Shown one piece after another: positions 46,627 through 55,292 of a stretch of 64,000 nt of DNA. Made by a program: the position numbers and the translations under genes. Numbering within the stretch: position 1 is the first letter of the stretch; each line of letters opens with the position of its first letter. The notes beneath the pieces are model-generated. The model saw only the letters and a program-made list of their open reading frames with translations. It had not been told where the DNA came from and did no database searches. The stretch is from Polaromonas sp. A23 (GTDB lineage Bacteria > Pseudomonadota > Gammaproteobacteria > Burkholderiales > Burkholderiaceae_C), in contig NZ_MUNO01000019.1 in NCBI RefSeq assembly GCF_002001015.1, positions 1 to 64,000 of the forward strand. Reading direction: 5' to 3'.

Positions 46627-47787
46627 ATGCCCGTGATCACCACCATCGAAGACCTGCGCATTCTGGCAAAAAAACGCGTGCCCCGCATGTTTTACGACTA
46701 TGCCGACTCCGGCTCGTGGACTGAAAGCACCTACCGCGCCAACGAAGCTGACTTCCAGAAAATCAAGCTGCGCCAGCGTGTGGCGGTGAACATGGAAAAC
46801 CGCAGCACGGCCACCAAAATGGTAGGCATAGGCGTCAAGATGCCGGTGGCCATTGCACCAGTGGGCCTCACGGGCATGCAGCATGCCGACGGCGAAATCA
46901 AGGCCGCGCGGGCCGCCGAAAAATTTGGCATCCCCTTCATCCTCTCGACCATGAGCATCTGCTCAATCGAGGACATTGCAGCGCACACGCAGACGCCCTT
47001 CTGGTTTCAGTTGTACATGATGCGCGACCGCGACGCGATGGCCACCATGATCGAGCGCGCCCGCAAGGCCGGTTGCAGCGCCCTGGTGCTCACGCTGGAC
47101 CTGCAGGTGATTGGCCAGCGCCACAAGGACCTCAAGAACGGGCTGACCGCTCCACCCCGTCCCACCGTGGCCAACATCCTCAACCTCATGACCAAACCGC
47201 GCTGGTGCATCGGCATGGCGGGAACACGTCGGCACACCTTCCGCAATCTGGTGGGCCATGTGAAAGGCGTGAGCGACATGCGCTCGCTGGCAGCCTGGAC
47301 CAACGAACAGTTTGATCCCCGCCTGTCCTGGGCCGACGTGGCCTGGGTCAAGGAGCGCTGGGGTGGAAAACTCATCCTCAAGGGCATTCAGGATGTGGAA
47401 GACGCAAAGCTGGCGGTGCAAAGCGGCGCAGATGCCATTGTTGTCAGCAACCATGGCGGGCGCCAGCTTGACGGCGCGCAGTCCAGCATCGAGGCCTTGC
47501 CGGCCATCGTGGCGGCCGTAGGTTCCGACATTGAAGTCTGGATGGACGGCGGTATCCGCTCCGGCCAGGACGTGCTCAAGGCCTGGGCCCTGGGCGCACG
47601 CGGCACGCTGATCGGCCGGGCCATGGTGTACGGCCTGGGCGCCATGGGCGAAGCGGGTGTGACCAAAGCGCTGCAGATCATCCACAAAGAGCTGGACATC
47701 ACCATGGCGTTTTGTGGCCGGACCGATATCGAAACGGTGGACAGGGGAATCCTGCTTCCCGGGACCTATCCCTTGGCGGCGCCGTAG
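46627..47787 (+). CDS. FMN-dependent alpha-hydroxy-acid dehydrogenase (lactate dehydrogenase LldD-like)
   Basis: 386 aa from the ATG at 46627 (MPVITTIEDLRILAKKRVPR); the frame is open from 46585. The TIM-barrel flavoenzyme oxidises L-2-hydroxy acids. Motifs: FYDYADSGSWTE, VAIAPVGLTGMQH, FQLYMMRD, the catalytic His in VSNHGGRQLDGAQSSIEALP, VWMDGGIRSGQDVLKAWALG and GRAMVYGLGAMGE. The substrate (lactate, mandelate or glycolate) is not certain; lactate is the default for this length. Its 3' end overlaps a convergent gene by 22 nt. Confidence 0.9.
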   Translation: MPVITTIEDLRILAKKRVPRMFYDYADSGSWTESTYRANEADFQKIKLRQRVAVNMENRSTATKMVGIGVKMPVAIAPVGLTGMQHADGEIKAARAAEKFGIPFILSTMSICSIEDIAAHTQTPFWFQLYMMRDRDAMATMIERARKAGCSALVLTLDLQVIGQRHKDLKNGLTAPPRPTVANILNLMTKPRWCIGMAGTRRHTFRNLVGHVKGVSDMRSLAAWTNEQFDPRLSWADVAWVKERWGGKLILKGIQDVEDAKLAVQSGADAIVVSNHGGRQLDGAQSSIEALPAIVAAVGSDIEVWMDGGIRSGQDVLKAWALGARGTLIGRAMVYGLGAMGEAGVTKALQIIHKELDITMAFCGRTDIETVDRGILLPGTYPLAAP

Positions 47788-48992
47788 GAAGCTTCGATAA
47801 AGTCCTCGCCGATCACGCCAGCGGAAAGTTGCGCGGCCTCCAGGGCCAACTGCTCGGCCCGGTTCATCACACCCAGCGCATCACTGCAGCTTCCGGCAAT
47901 GCGGATCAAGCCTACTCCGATGGTGGGCTCGAAGATGTGCCGGTTCTGCGCCTCGCCCACCGACACGGGCTTGCGCAACTCGCGCCGCAGACGTGCCGCC
48001 AGTAGTTGGCTGCGCTGCGGGTCCTGGACCGCAGAGACCACGAGCACAAAACACCGGGGATGGTAGAGGCCCACCACGTTGCGAAACCCGACAATGCGCC
48101 GGATGCGCGCGAGCAGCACCACCAGAATCTGCTGGTCAACACCATGGCCCGCCACCCCGCCAAGCTGGTAAAGATTGGCGATGCTGATGGCCGCCACCAC
48201 GCAGTCCCGGCCGACGCGTGCGCTGCGCCACAACGCATCTTCCACGTGGGGAAGCAGTCGCGAGCCCAGTGTCATGTCAACACCCCAGGACGGGTCCGCC
48301 AGACTCTGTGCCAGACGGCTGAGCTTGCGCTGTTCCCGATTGCGCTGCAGCGTCAGCGCAATCACGATCAGAAAGTAGCCGATGGTGCAGGCCACGGTCA
48401 ACACCGCCATGCCCAGACCCAACGACTGAAGACTCTTCGAATACAGGCCGACCACCATGCCGGCCAGGCAAAGACAGGCCACCACCATCCAGCGCGCCAG
48501 CGCGTCCCCCAGAGTGACGCCGCGGACCGCCACCATGGCCGCGCACAGCACCGACAGTGCGTTCACCGCAGCCGCGGCCGCAAGCACCTGGGCCGGCCGC
48601 CAGACATCTTCCAGCAAGGCAATGACGGCCAACACCACGGCTGCCAGCACCAGCCCGAAACTTCCGCCAGTCACAATCCAGCGTATCAGCCGATCGTCGC
48701 GGGCAGCACCCAGCCAGACCCCGAGGTAAGTGAGCGCCAGGGCACCGCTCAGTGGCCCGAACGACGCCGCCAGCGGCAACACGACCCCGCCACGCAGCGC
48801 CGGCATCAGCATCTCGGGCAGGCCGGACACCAGGATCGACGAACCGCCCGTCAGCAGGATAAACGCCAGGCCACGCACCGCCGAAACGGAGCGGCTCGCG
48901 ACCAGATCGGCCGCCGCCACAATGGACAGCAGCAGGATGGCGCCGGCCATGGCTGACCAGAGGGCGAGCTCCGACGGCGTCACGGTATTCAC
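47766..48992 (-). CDS. Membrane protein with degenerate GGDEF domain
   Basis: 408 aa from the GTG at 48992, preferred because AAGGGG lies about 15 nt upstream; longer starts (ATG 49076, 49115) are open. A multi-pass membrane region (about 7 segments, roughly residues 10-225) resembles a MASE/7TM sensor. The C-terminal domain aligns by eye to a GGDEF diguanylate cyclase (LVVLLARIRRIVGFRNVVGL, then FVLVVSA, then VGVGLI), but the catalytic GGDEF site reads HPRCF. It is therefore probably catalytically dead, perhaps a c-di-GMP or other nucleotide sensor. Confidence 0.65.
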   Translation of the reverse strand: MNTVTPSELALWSAMAGAILLLSIVAAADLVASRSVSAVRGLAFILLTGGSSILVSGLPEMLMPALRGGVVLPLAASFGPLSGALALTYLGVWLGAARDDRLIRWIVTGGSFGLVLAAVVLAVIALLEDVWRPAQVLAAAAAVNALSVLCAAMVAVRGVTLGDALARWMVVACLCLAGMVVGLYSKSLQSLGLGMAVLTVACTIGYFLIVIALTLQRNREQRKLSRLAQSLADPSWGVDMTLGSRLLPHVEDALWRSARVGRDCVVAAISIANLYQLGGVAGHGVDQQILVVLLARIRRIVGFRNVVGLYHPRCFVLVVSAVQDPQRSQLLAARLRRELRKPVSVGEAQNRHIFEPTIGVGLIRIAGSCSDALGVMNRAEQLALEAAQLSAGVIGEDFIEASYGAAKG

Positions 48993-49117
48993 GAGGCTTG
49001 GCCCCTTTTTGGTCAGGTCTGGACGGGCAGGTTTTCGGCGGCGGCCCTCTGCAGATCTCCAGGGCGCATTGGCCATTGTACGATTAGTTACATTTATTCC
49101 ATCACCCCGCCCCACCG

Positions 49118-49140
49118 GCCCCCTTCTTTAGCGAGGGGGC
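49118..49140. terminator. Hairpin GCCCCCT/AGGGGGC
   Basis: A 7-bp GC-rich stem with a 9-nt loop lies between two minus-strand genes. There is no T-run, so it may be a degenerate copy of the GGCCCCC...GAGGGGGC repeat rather than a terminator. Confidence 0.35.
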
Positions 49141-49199
49141 ATAAATCCTGCTACCCGGAACTTACTGAAAAATAGCCCGCCGCAGCGAGCCACTGTCGT

Positions 49200-49604
49200 T
49201 CAATCCTGCGACGAAATTTCGTACTCCATCACATACGAATGCTGGCCATCAGCCATCTGGATGCTGAGCATGCCGTTGATACCAGCGAGCTCTCCGGTAC
49301 CTGAATCGGGCACAACGCTCACGGTCAATTGCGGCACGCCGCGGTTCATGGTGCCGCTGTGCTGCAACACGAAGCTGCCGCTTTTCCCGTGCAGCGTGCC
49401 TGTCACACACTCCATGGCCACATAACCGGCCGAGCCTTTCACGGTGGGGCCTGCGCTCAGCATCTCGCCCTGGCTGGTGGCCTGCAGGTCGCCGCTGAAA
49501 GTCTTGCTGATCGACAGCCGCCCCATCAGTGGCCCGGCCTCGGCGTTGGCTAGCGACTGCGGCAGGAGTTTGACTTCGAAGATTCCGGCTGCGTGGGAAG
49601 GCAT
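49200..49604 (-). CDS. DUF3224 domain protein
   Basis: 134 aa from the ATG at 49604 (TTG at 49619 is also open). Almost all predicted beta strand: FEVKLLPQS, LSISKTFSGDLQATSQGEML, AGYVAMECVTGTL, GKSGSFVLQHSGTM, LTVSVVPDSGTGELAGINGM and YVMEYEI. The pattern KxFxGDLxxTSxGEML...F.LxHxGTM...GTGEL.GI matches the DUF3224 (AoxI-like calycin fold) family. No signal peptide. Function unknown. Confidence 0.85.
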   Translation of the reverse strand: MPSHAAGIFEVKLLPQSLANAEAGPLMGRLSISKTFSGDLQATSQGEMLSAGPTVKGSAGYVAMECVTGTLHGKSGSFVLQHSGTMNRGVPQLTVSVVPDSGTGELAGINGMLSIQMADGQHSYVMEYEISSQD

Positions 49605-49661
49605 GGCATGGGCTTTCAAGGGAATGACAATGCCGTTGATGATGCCAGAGGGCTGCGGATT

Positions 49662-50564
49662 TTATCGCTGCCCGAATGGCCTGGCCGGCACGGTCTTCAG
49701 GTACACATACAGTGCCTGGGCATCCACGTCGTTGATCTCGCGCAGCGATTCAAAAGGCATCACGGTGACGGGTGTGCCATCAGGGCGTTTGCCGCCGCGC
49801 AGCATGGCCACAAACGCGCCGGCGTCTTTGTAGCGCGCCATCGCGTTGCCTTCGCCCGGCGTCAGGTTGGCGGCCGGCGCCCAGTCGGGTGGCGTGCCGG
49901 GAATCTTGCCGCCGGAAAGCCCGGGGCCGTGGCAGCTGATGCACATGTTGGCCACATAAGCACCATGCGCCACCGTGACGCCTTCGGCCACCGCCGTGGC
50001 CGGTGGCAGGGAATGGTCGATTTTCTGTGCCGCGTCTTCAATCGCGCCAAAGCCATACATCAGCTTGACTGGCAATGACAGTTCCAGAACGGCGGCCCCG
50101 CCCGGCAGCGGCGGCAGGCTGCGTACATAGGAGACCAGCGCGCCGAGGTCGGCGTCGGTGAAGCGGTTGTAGTCTTCACTGGGCATGACGAACAGCGGCC
50201 GGCCATCGGGCTTGACGCCGTGGCGCAGGGCGCGCACCCAGTCTTCAGGCGCGTAGCGCGCCACCACCTTGCCTTCGCCGGGCGTGATGTTGGGGCCCGC
50301 CAGGCGCAGGCCCCGGCCGTCGTTGACGAACTCGCGGCCACCGCCGTTGGCGCCATGGCAGTCCACGCAGCCGCGCGAACTGAACAGGTATTTGCCACGT
50401 TCCAGCGACTGCGCATCCGAGGGAAAAGTCACCGGCCGCACATTGACCGAGACCAGGCGCTGGCCCTTGTTCTCAGCCAGCGTCGTGCCCACCACAACCG
50501 TACCAATGGCCAGCACCACCAGCGCAGCGCCACCACCCACCGTCCATTTGATCCATCGGTTCAT
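49662..50564 (-). CDS. Membrane-anchored di-haem cytochrome c
   Basis: 300 aa. One N-terminal membrane anchor (about 9-28, GGGAALVVLAIGTVVVGTT) precedes two c-type haem domains, CVDCHG (about residue 61) and CISCHG (about 205). Each domain repeats the pattern haem site, PGEG (distal region), then VMP (distal Met). Similar to the membrane cytochrome subunit of alcohol/aldehyde dehydrogenases and to other periplasmic electron donors. No dehydrogenase gene is adjacent; the DUF3224 gene follows. Confidence 0.9.
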   Translation of the reverse strand: MNRWIKWTVGGGAALVVLAIGTVVVGTTLAENKGQRLVSVNVRPVTFPSDAQSLERGKYLFSSRGCVDCHGANGGGREFVNDGRGLRLAGPNITPGEGKVVARYAPEDWVRALRHGVKPDGRPLFVMPSEDYNRFTDADLGALVSYVRSLPPLPGGAAVLELSLPVKLMYGFGAIEDAAQKIDHSLPPATAVAEGVTVAHGAYVANMCISCHGPGLSGGKIPGTPPDWAPAANLTPGEGNAMARYKDAGAFVAMLRGGKRPDGTPVTVMPFESLREINDVDAQALYVYLKTVPARPFGQR

Positions 50565-50839
50565 TTTTATGCTCTTTGCCTGTTAGCCATCTGCTCGCCA
50601 TGCTGCAAGCCCCTCCTGCAGCATCTGCGGACAAAGCCGATATTTTAAAAATTGAACACGCCCCTTGTCTGCGCAGCAAGAGGGCAATAAGTCACAGGCA
50701 AGCGTTCTTGCGATGGTAAATATTCACCAACGCCGTCATTCGCGGAAGAACCAGCCGATGCAGGGTCATCGTGAGGTGGCATGGCACCCCTGCCGAACGA
50801 TGCAAACCGTCACCGGGAACCACAGCTATAACTTGTTCC

Positions 50840-51769
50840 ATGAACTTCACCACTCTCGCACCTTGGGCCTGGATCCCCATCGTTCTATGGGCTGCGACGG
50901 CGCAGACCTTGCGCAACGCTTCGCAACGCACGCTGACGGCCAGCATCGGTACCCTGCCCGCCACCCTGGTGCGCTTTCTGTATGGCTTGCCGTTCGCTGC
51001 GGCCTGGCTCGCCCTTCTGTACGCCATGCCCGACGCGCCGCGCACACTACCCCACTTCAACGCCGGATATTTCGCCTGGCTTTCTCTGGGAGCCGTGGCG
51101 CAGATAGGCGCGACAGCTTTTTTGCTTGCGGCCATGAAAGAGCGCAACTTCATCGTGGCCGTCACCTTTTCCAAAACCGAGGTGCTGCAAGTCGCGCTGT
51201 TTTCCATGCTCTTCCTGCACGAACTGCCGAGCCTGCTGTCCGTGCTTGCCATGCTAGTGGCGACGATAGGAGTGGTGTTGCTGTCGCGGCCCAAAGCCGC
51301 AAGCCCAGGATCAGCCGAGACTGGCTGGCTCAGCCGCGCCACCCTGTATGGGCTGGCCTCGGGGGCGGGTTTCGCGTTATCGGCTGTCGGCTACCGGGGC
51401 GCGGCATTGGTACTGAACGAAACATCACCCTGGCTGGCCGGCGCCTGGGGGGTACTGTGGGCCCAAACGCTGCAGACCCTGCTTCTCTGCGGCTGGCTCG
51501 CCTGGCGCACACCCACGGCACTGGTCGCCATCTTGCACGCCTGGAAACTCTCCCTGCTGGCCGGAATGATGGGCGCCTTTGCGTCGATTGGCTGGTTCAC
51601 CGCTTTCGCGCTGCGGCCAGCGGCCGACGTGCGCACGCTCGGGCTGGTCGAGGTTCTGTTCAGCTACCTCCTGTCGCATCGGCTGTTTCGCGAAAAACTG
51701 AGCGGTACCGAACGCACGGGCTTGCTGCTGGTCACACTCGGGCTGATTGTGGTGTGCGCCCAGCTGTAG
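50840..51769 (+). CDS. EamA/DMT-superfamily membrane transporter
   Basis: 309 aa from the ATG at 50840 (MNFTTLAPWAWIPIVLWAAT); the frame is open further upstream. Ten predicted membrane segments in two EamA-like halves; the first ends in VTFSKTEVLQVALFSMLFL and ATIGVVLLS, the second in LGLVEVLFSYLLSHRLFREK and TLGLIVV. This family moves amino acids, nucleotides, sugars or other metabolites. The substrate is unknown. The 275 bp upstream show no other gene. Confidence 0.85.
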   Translation: MNFTTLAPWAWIPIVLWAATAQTLRNASQRTLTASIGTLPATLVRFLYGLPFAAAWLALLYAMPDAPRTLPHFNAGYFAWLSLGAVAQIGATAFLLAAMKERNFIVAVTFSKTEVLQVALFSMLFLHELPSLLSVLAMLVATIGVVLLSRPKAASPGSAETGWLSRATLYGLASGAGFALSAVGYRGAALVLNETSPWLAGAWGVLWAQTLQTLLLCGWLAWRTPTALVAILHAWKLSLLAGMMGAFASIGWFTAFALRPAADVRTLGLVEVLFSYLLSHRLFREKLSGTERTGLLLVTLGLIVVCAQL

Positions 51770-51920
51770 CTGAGTTGGAATAGAGCTTCATGTCAGCTCT
51801 GTTATTCAGCCGGACAGCTCGCACCCGCCGTGGGGAACGAGAAAAAAGCCGTAAGCCCGGGCCTGCGCCATGGGACACAGTCGGCCGCCACAACCCTGCC
51901 CGCAGCGCTATGCTTGCCGG

Positions 51921-53177
51921 GTGGACAATTCGCCCGCCTCTTCCCCGCCCAAGCTACGCCGCATTGCGCATCTGGACATGGATGCTTTTTTTGCGTCCAT
52001 CGAGCTTCTGCGTTATCCGCAGCTCAAAGGGTTGCCGGTGGTCATAGGCGGCGGGCGGCGCAAGGTGGACGAGGCGATTCGTGCCGACCCGGACCGCGCG
52101 CTGCGTTTTATTCCGGTCGAAGAATTTCCGCGGCTCTTGGACTATGTGGGCCGCGGCGTCATCACCACCGCCACCTACGCCGCGCGGCAGTTCGGCGTGG
52201 GTTCGGCCATGGGCATGATGAAGGCCGCCAAGCTGTGCCCGCAGGCCATCGTGCTGCCGGTCGATTTCGAGGAAGTGCGCAAGTACTCGCGGCTCTTCAA
52301 AAGCACCATCACCGAGGTGGCACCGCTGATGCAGGACCGCGGCGTGGACGAGGTTTATATCGACTTCACCGATGTGCCCGGCGGCCAGCGCGAAGGTGGC
52401 CGTGTGCTGGCGCGGCTGATCCAGAAAGCGATTTTTGAGAAAACCGGCCTGACCTGCTCGGTCGGCGTGGCTCCCAACAAGCTGCTTGCCAAGATGGCCA
52501 GCGAGTTCAACAAGCCCAATGGCATTTCCATTGTTTACGAAACCGACCTGCAGAAAAAAATCTGGCCGCTGCATGTACGCAAGATCAACGGCATAGGCCC
52601 CAAGGCGGGCGAAAAGCTGGCGAAGCTGGGCATACAGACCATTGGCGAACTGGCCGCACAGGAGCCGTCTTTCCTGATCGGCCATTTCGGCAAGGCCACA
52701 GGCGCGTGGATGCATGAAGCCGCCTGGGGCCGCGACGACCGCCCGGTGGTAACGGAAAGCGAGCCGGTCAGCATGAGCCGCGAAACCACTTTTGACCGCG
52801 ACCTGCATGCGGTGAGGGACAAGCAGACGCTGGGTGCCATCTTCACCGAGCTTTGCGAAAAACTCGGCGAAGACCTGCAGCGCAAGGGTTATGTGGCAAA
52901 GACCATAGGCATCAAGCTGCGTTATGACGATTTCAAAATTGCGACTCGCGATCAAACGGTAGAGGCCTATACGGCCGACGGCGCCATCATTCGCAAAATA
53001 GCCGGGCAGTGCCTGAAGCGGGTGCCGCTGGACAAACGCCTGCGCCTGCTAGGGGTGCGGGCTGCGACGCTCGCCAGACTCGGGGAAGAACCACTTATAG
53101 AGAGAAAAAGCTCTTCCACCCAATCAGCGCGGGCGCAAGCAGCTACTGAATCAATAGCAACTGATCAGCTTTTCTAA
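51921..53177 (+). CDS. dinB: DNA polymerase IV (Y-family)
   Basis: 418 aa from the GTG at 51921 (VDNSPASSPPKLRRIAHLDM); an in-frame ATG lies at 51870. This error-prone translesion polymerase is SOS-inducible in E. coli. Catalytic acids lie in HLDMDAFFASIE and GVDEVYIDFTDV; TCSVGVAPNKLLAKMASE and the HhH motif NGIGPKAGEKLAKLGI are clear, as is the little-finger region. I did not find a LexA box upstream. The last 20 residues (SARAQAATESIATDQLF) come from a dispersed-repeat copy and replace the usual C-terminal end, where the beta-clamp motif often sits. Confidence 0.93.
   Translation: MDNSPASSPPKLRRIAHLDMDAFFASIELLRYPQLKGLPVVIGGGRRKVDEAIRADPDRALRFIPVEEFPRLLDYVGRGVITTATYAARQFGVGSAMGMMKAAKLCPQAIVLPVDFEEVRKYSRLFKSTITEVAPLMQDRGVDEVYIDFTDVPGGQREGGRVLARLIQKAIFEKTGLTCSVGVAPNKLLAKMASEFNKPNGISIVYETDLQKKIWPLHVRKINGIGPKAGEKLAKLGIQTIGELAAQEPSFLIGHFGKATGAWMHEAAWGRDDRPVVTESEPVSMSRETTFDRDLHAVRDKQTLGAIFTELCEKLGEDLQRKGYVAKTIGIKLRYDDFKIATRDQTVEAYTADGAIIRKIAGQCLKRVPLDKRLRLLGVRAATLARLGEEPLIERKSSSTQSARAQAATESIATDQLF
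53119..53162 (-). repeat. Dispersed palindromic repeat at the dinB 3' end
   Basis: Minus-strand reading: TTGCTATTGATTCAGTAGC, TGCTTGCGCCCGCGCTGATT. It encodes the final residues of DinB. Confidence 0.8.
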
Positions 53178-53689
53178 GACGTCACCAGGACGATTTCATC
53201 CTGGTGGTTGGCGATATGGAAGGTGTGGGCCAGCGAAAAATCGGCCTTGCTGAGCGCACCGTAGGCAAAGTGCGGCTTCAACGGGCCTTGATGTCCTGCA
53301 AAACGCGCAATGGCGGTACGCAGCCGCGCTGCGCCGGGTCGCCAGTCAGTACCTGCTCCCAGCGCAGGCGCACCGGGAATGGGCTCGCTCAGGCCGTGGC
53401 TCATTTGCCCGCGCCACTTGAAGAAAGCGAAAGCCGCCGCACCCGCTGTGGCCTGAAAAACCGCGCTTTTGGGCTGCGGAAAACCGTCCATGCTCATCTC
53501 GACGCTCTGGGCAAGGTGATCAAGCACGGCAGCCATCGGCCAGGCGCCGGCGGTGCGCGCACTGCCCGCGCGATCGAGCTTGTCGAGCCAGCGCAAGGCA
53601 TCGTCAAGGGACTGGACTTTGGGCAGATCCGCCATGGCATAGCCTCCGGCAAGGGCAACAGTGCTGAATAAAAAATCGCGTCGGCGCAT
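53174..53689 (-). CDS. DUF1569 protein with twin-arginine-like signal
   Basis: 171 aa. N terminus MRRRDFLFSTVALAGGYAMA has the RR of a Tat signal, so it is probably exported. The mature part is helical with WPMAAVLDHLAQSVEMSMDG, THFANHQDE-like FHIANHQDEIVLV at the end, and belongs to DUF1569, a four-helix DinB/YfiT-fold relative that usually carries His ligands for a metal. Convergent with dinB, overlapping it by 4 nt. Function unknown. Confidence 0.78.
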   Translation of the reverse strand: MRRRDFLFSTVALAGGYAMADLPKVQSLDDALRWLDKLDRAGSARTAGAWPMAAVLDHLAQSVEMSMDGFPQPKSAVFQATAGAAAFAFFKWRGQMSHGLSEPIPGAPALGAGTDWRPGAARLRTAIARFAGHQGPLKPHFAYGALSKADFSLAHTFHIANHQDEIVLVTS

Positions 53690-53741
53690 GCCGGAATGTT
53701 AGCAGCCGCCGAACGGGCGATCTTGCGATGTCCAGCCGAAG

Positions 53742-53812
53742 CGGAAACGGACGACGGTCGGTTTGAGAAATTTTTGAATCCAGCAACGGAAACGGGGCGT
53801 ATCACCCCCGTA
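53742..53812 (+). promoter_or_regulatory. Two CGGAAACGG direct repeats upstream of the DUF3034 operon
   Basis: CGGAAACGG occurs at 53742-53750 and again at 53787-53795, 45 bp apart. The second gives GGAAAC, a 15-nt spacer and CGTA, which resembles an ECF-type -35/-10 pair, about 50 nt before the operon start. Confidence 0.35.
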
Positions 53813-53858
53813 CGCCCTGGATGACACCCCTCAACCCGCCACGCCTGGAGCCTTGACC

Positions 53859-54785
53859 ATGAAATTTACCTCTCCCCTGACTGCCGCCTGCGCGGCGATG
53901 CTGTGCGTCGGCACCAGCCTTCCCGCCCTGGCCGACACTGGCAAACTGCTGTTGACCAGTGGCGTGAGCAGCATTGACGGCGCAGCCGGCGGCGGCCTGA
54001 CGCCCTGGGCGGTGATTGGCAGCAACGCCACCGAAGGCGAAGTGGGAGCTTCCGCCTTCCTGACAACCGCTGGCACCAAGGACTATGGCCTGAACATCGC
54101 CGGCGCCGCCATCGGCATCAACGACAGGTATGAGCTGTCGATCGCACAGCAGGACTTCAACACCCGTGCCACCGGCACAGCGCTGGGCCTGCCCGGCCTG
54201 CACTTGAAGCAAACCATTGTGGGTGCGAAAGTGCGGGTGGCCGGCGACGCCGTGCTGGACGCCGACAGCCTGATGCCGCAGATCGCCGTGGGCGTGCAAT
54301 ACAAAACCCTGGCATCCACCGGGCTGGACAGCACGCTACGGGCCCTTGGCGCCAAACGCGACGGCGTGGATCTGTATGTCAGCGCCACCAAACTCTTCCT
54401 GGGGCAAAGCCTGCTGGTCAACGGCACGCTGCGGGCCACCAAAGCCAACCAGAACGGCCTGCTGGGCTACGGCGCCACGCTGGGCGGCAATGAAAACAGC
54501 TACAGCCTGCAGCCGGAGTTTTCGGTGGCCTACCTGATCAACAAGAACGTCGCGGTGGGCGCCGAATACCGCTTCATGCGCAACAAGCTTGAGACAGCAG
54601 GCCGCGCCGCCGGTCTGGGCAACGGCTTGCGCTCGCAGGACTGGAAAGACATCTTCATTGCCTGGGCGCCGAATAAGAATGTTTCCGTAACCCTGGCCTA
54701 TGTGGACCTCGGCGTGATCGTTCCGGCAACCACCGCCAGTCGCAAGCAAAAAGGCTACTACCTGTCGGCCCAGTTGGCCTTCTGA
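53859..54785 (+). CDS. DUF3034 outer-membrane-type protein
   Basis: 308 aa from the ATG at 53859. A signal peptide (1-25, ending PALA) is followed by a glycine-rich, beta-strand-patterned chain: LLLTSGVSSIDGAAGGGLTP, DYGLNIAGAAIGINDRYELS, VKVGADYV-like alternation and a C-terminal aromatic YYLSAQLAF, typical of an outer-membrane barrel. It fits DUF3034. Function unknown. It opens the operon with the truncated haemoglobin (35 nt gap) and the cupredoxin (28 nt gap), so a shared envelope role is likely. Confidence 0.85.
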   Translation: MKFTSPLTAACAAMLCVGTSLPALADTGKLLLTSGVSSIDGAAGGGLTPWAVIGSNATEGEVGASAFLTTAGTKDYGLNIAGAAIGINDRYELSIAQQDFNTRATGTALGLPGLHLKQTIVGAKVRVAGDAVLDADSLMPQIAVGVQYKTLASTGLDSTLRALGAKRDGVDLYVSATKLFLGQSLLVNGTLRATKANQNGLLGYGATLGGNENSYSLQPEFSVAYLINKNVAVGAEYRFMRNKLETAGRAAGLGNGLRSQDWKDIFIAWAPNKNVSVTLAYVDLGVIVPATTASRKQKGYYLSAQLAF

Positions 54786-54820
54786 ACAACTCTTTCGACC
54801 CACCATTTTCAGGAACTGAC

Positions 54821-55264
54821 ATGAAAAAAAACCTCATTGCCCTCGCCCTTGCCGCGTCCAGCCTGCTGATGGCCGGTACTGTGTTTGCGCAAACCGCGCC
54901 CCAGAGTGACCAGCTCTACAAGGCCTTCGGCGAAAAAGCAGGCCTGGTCACGCTGATGGACGACTTCATGGTCCGCCTGCTGGCCGACCCCCGCACCGGC
55001 CCGCACTTCAAGCCGTCCAACCAGCAGCGCGTGAAAGAGCAGTTGGTGGACCAGCTTTGTTTCCTCGCCGGCGGACCCTGCGCCTACAAAGGCGCCGACA
55101 TGAAAAGCGCGCACGCCAACCTGGACGTCAAGAAATCTGACTTCAATGCACTGGTGGAAGTGCTACAGCAAAGCATGGATGCCAGGGGCATTCCCTTCCG
55201 TACCCAAAACCAGATGCTGGCGCTGCTGGCTCCGATGCACCGAGACATCATCACGGTGCGCTGA
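54821..55264 (+). CDS. Exported group 1 truncated haemoglobin
   Basis: 147 aa. A signal peptide (1-23, cleavage after VFA) precedes a trHb domain. The proximal haem ligand is His98 in GADMKSAHANLDVKKSDF; the family's GLVTLMDDFMVRLLADPRT N-terminal part and PHFKPSNQQRVKEQLVDQLC (E/F helices) are present. Cys80 and Cys87 in LCFLAGGPC could form a disulphide once exported. Most bacterial globins are cytoplasmic, so periplasmic location is notable. Role (O2/NO/peroxide sensing or detoxification) is inference. Confidence 0.9.
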   Translation: MKKNLIALALAASSLLMAGTVFAQTAPQSDQLYKAFGEKAGLVTLMDDFMVRLLADPRTGPHFKPSNQQRVKEQLVDQLCFLAGGPCAYKGADMKSAHANLDVKKSDFNALVEVLQQSMDARGIPFRTQNQMLALLAPMHRDIITVR

Positions 55265-55292
55265 GCACCACCCTCACCCCTGGAGCGATTTC

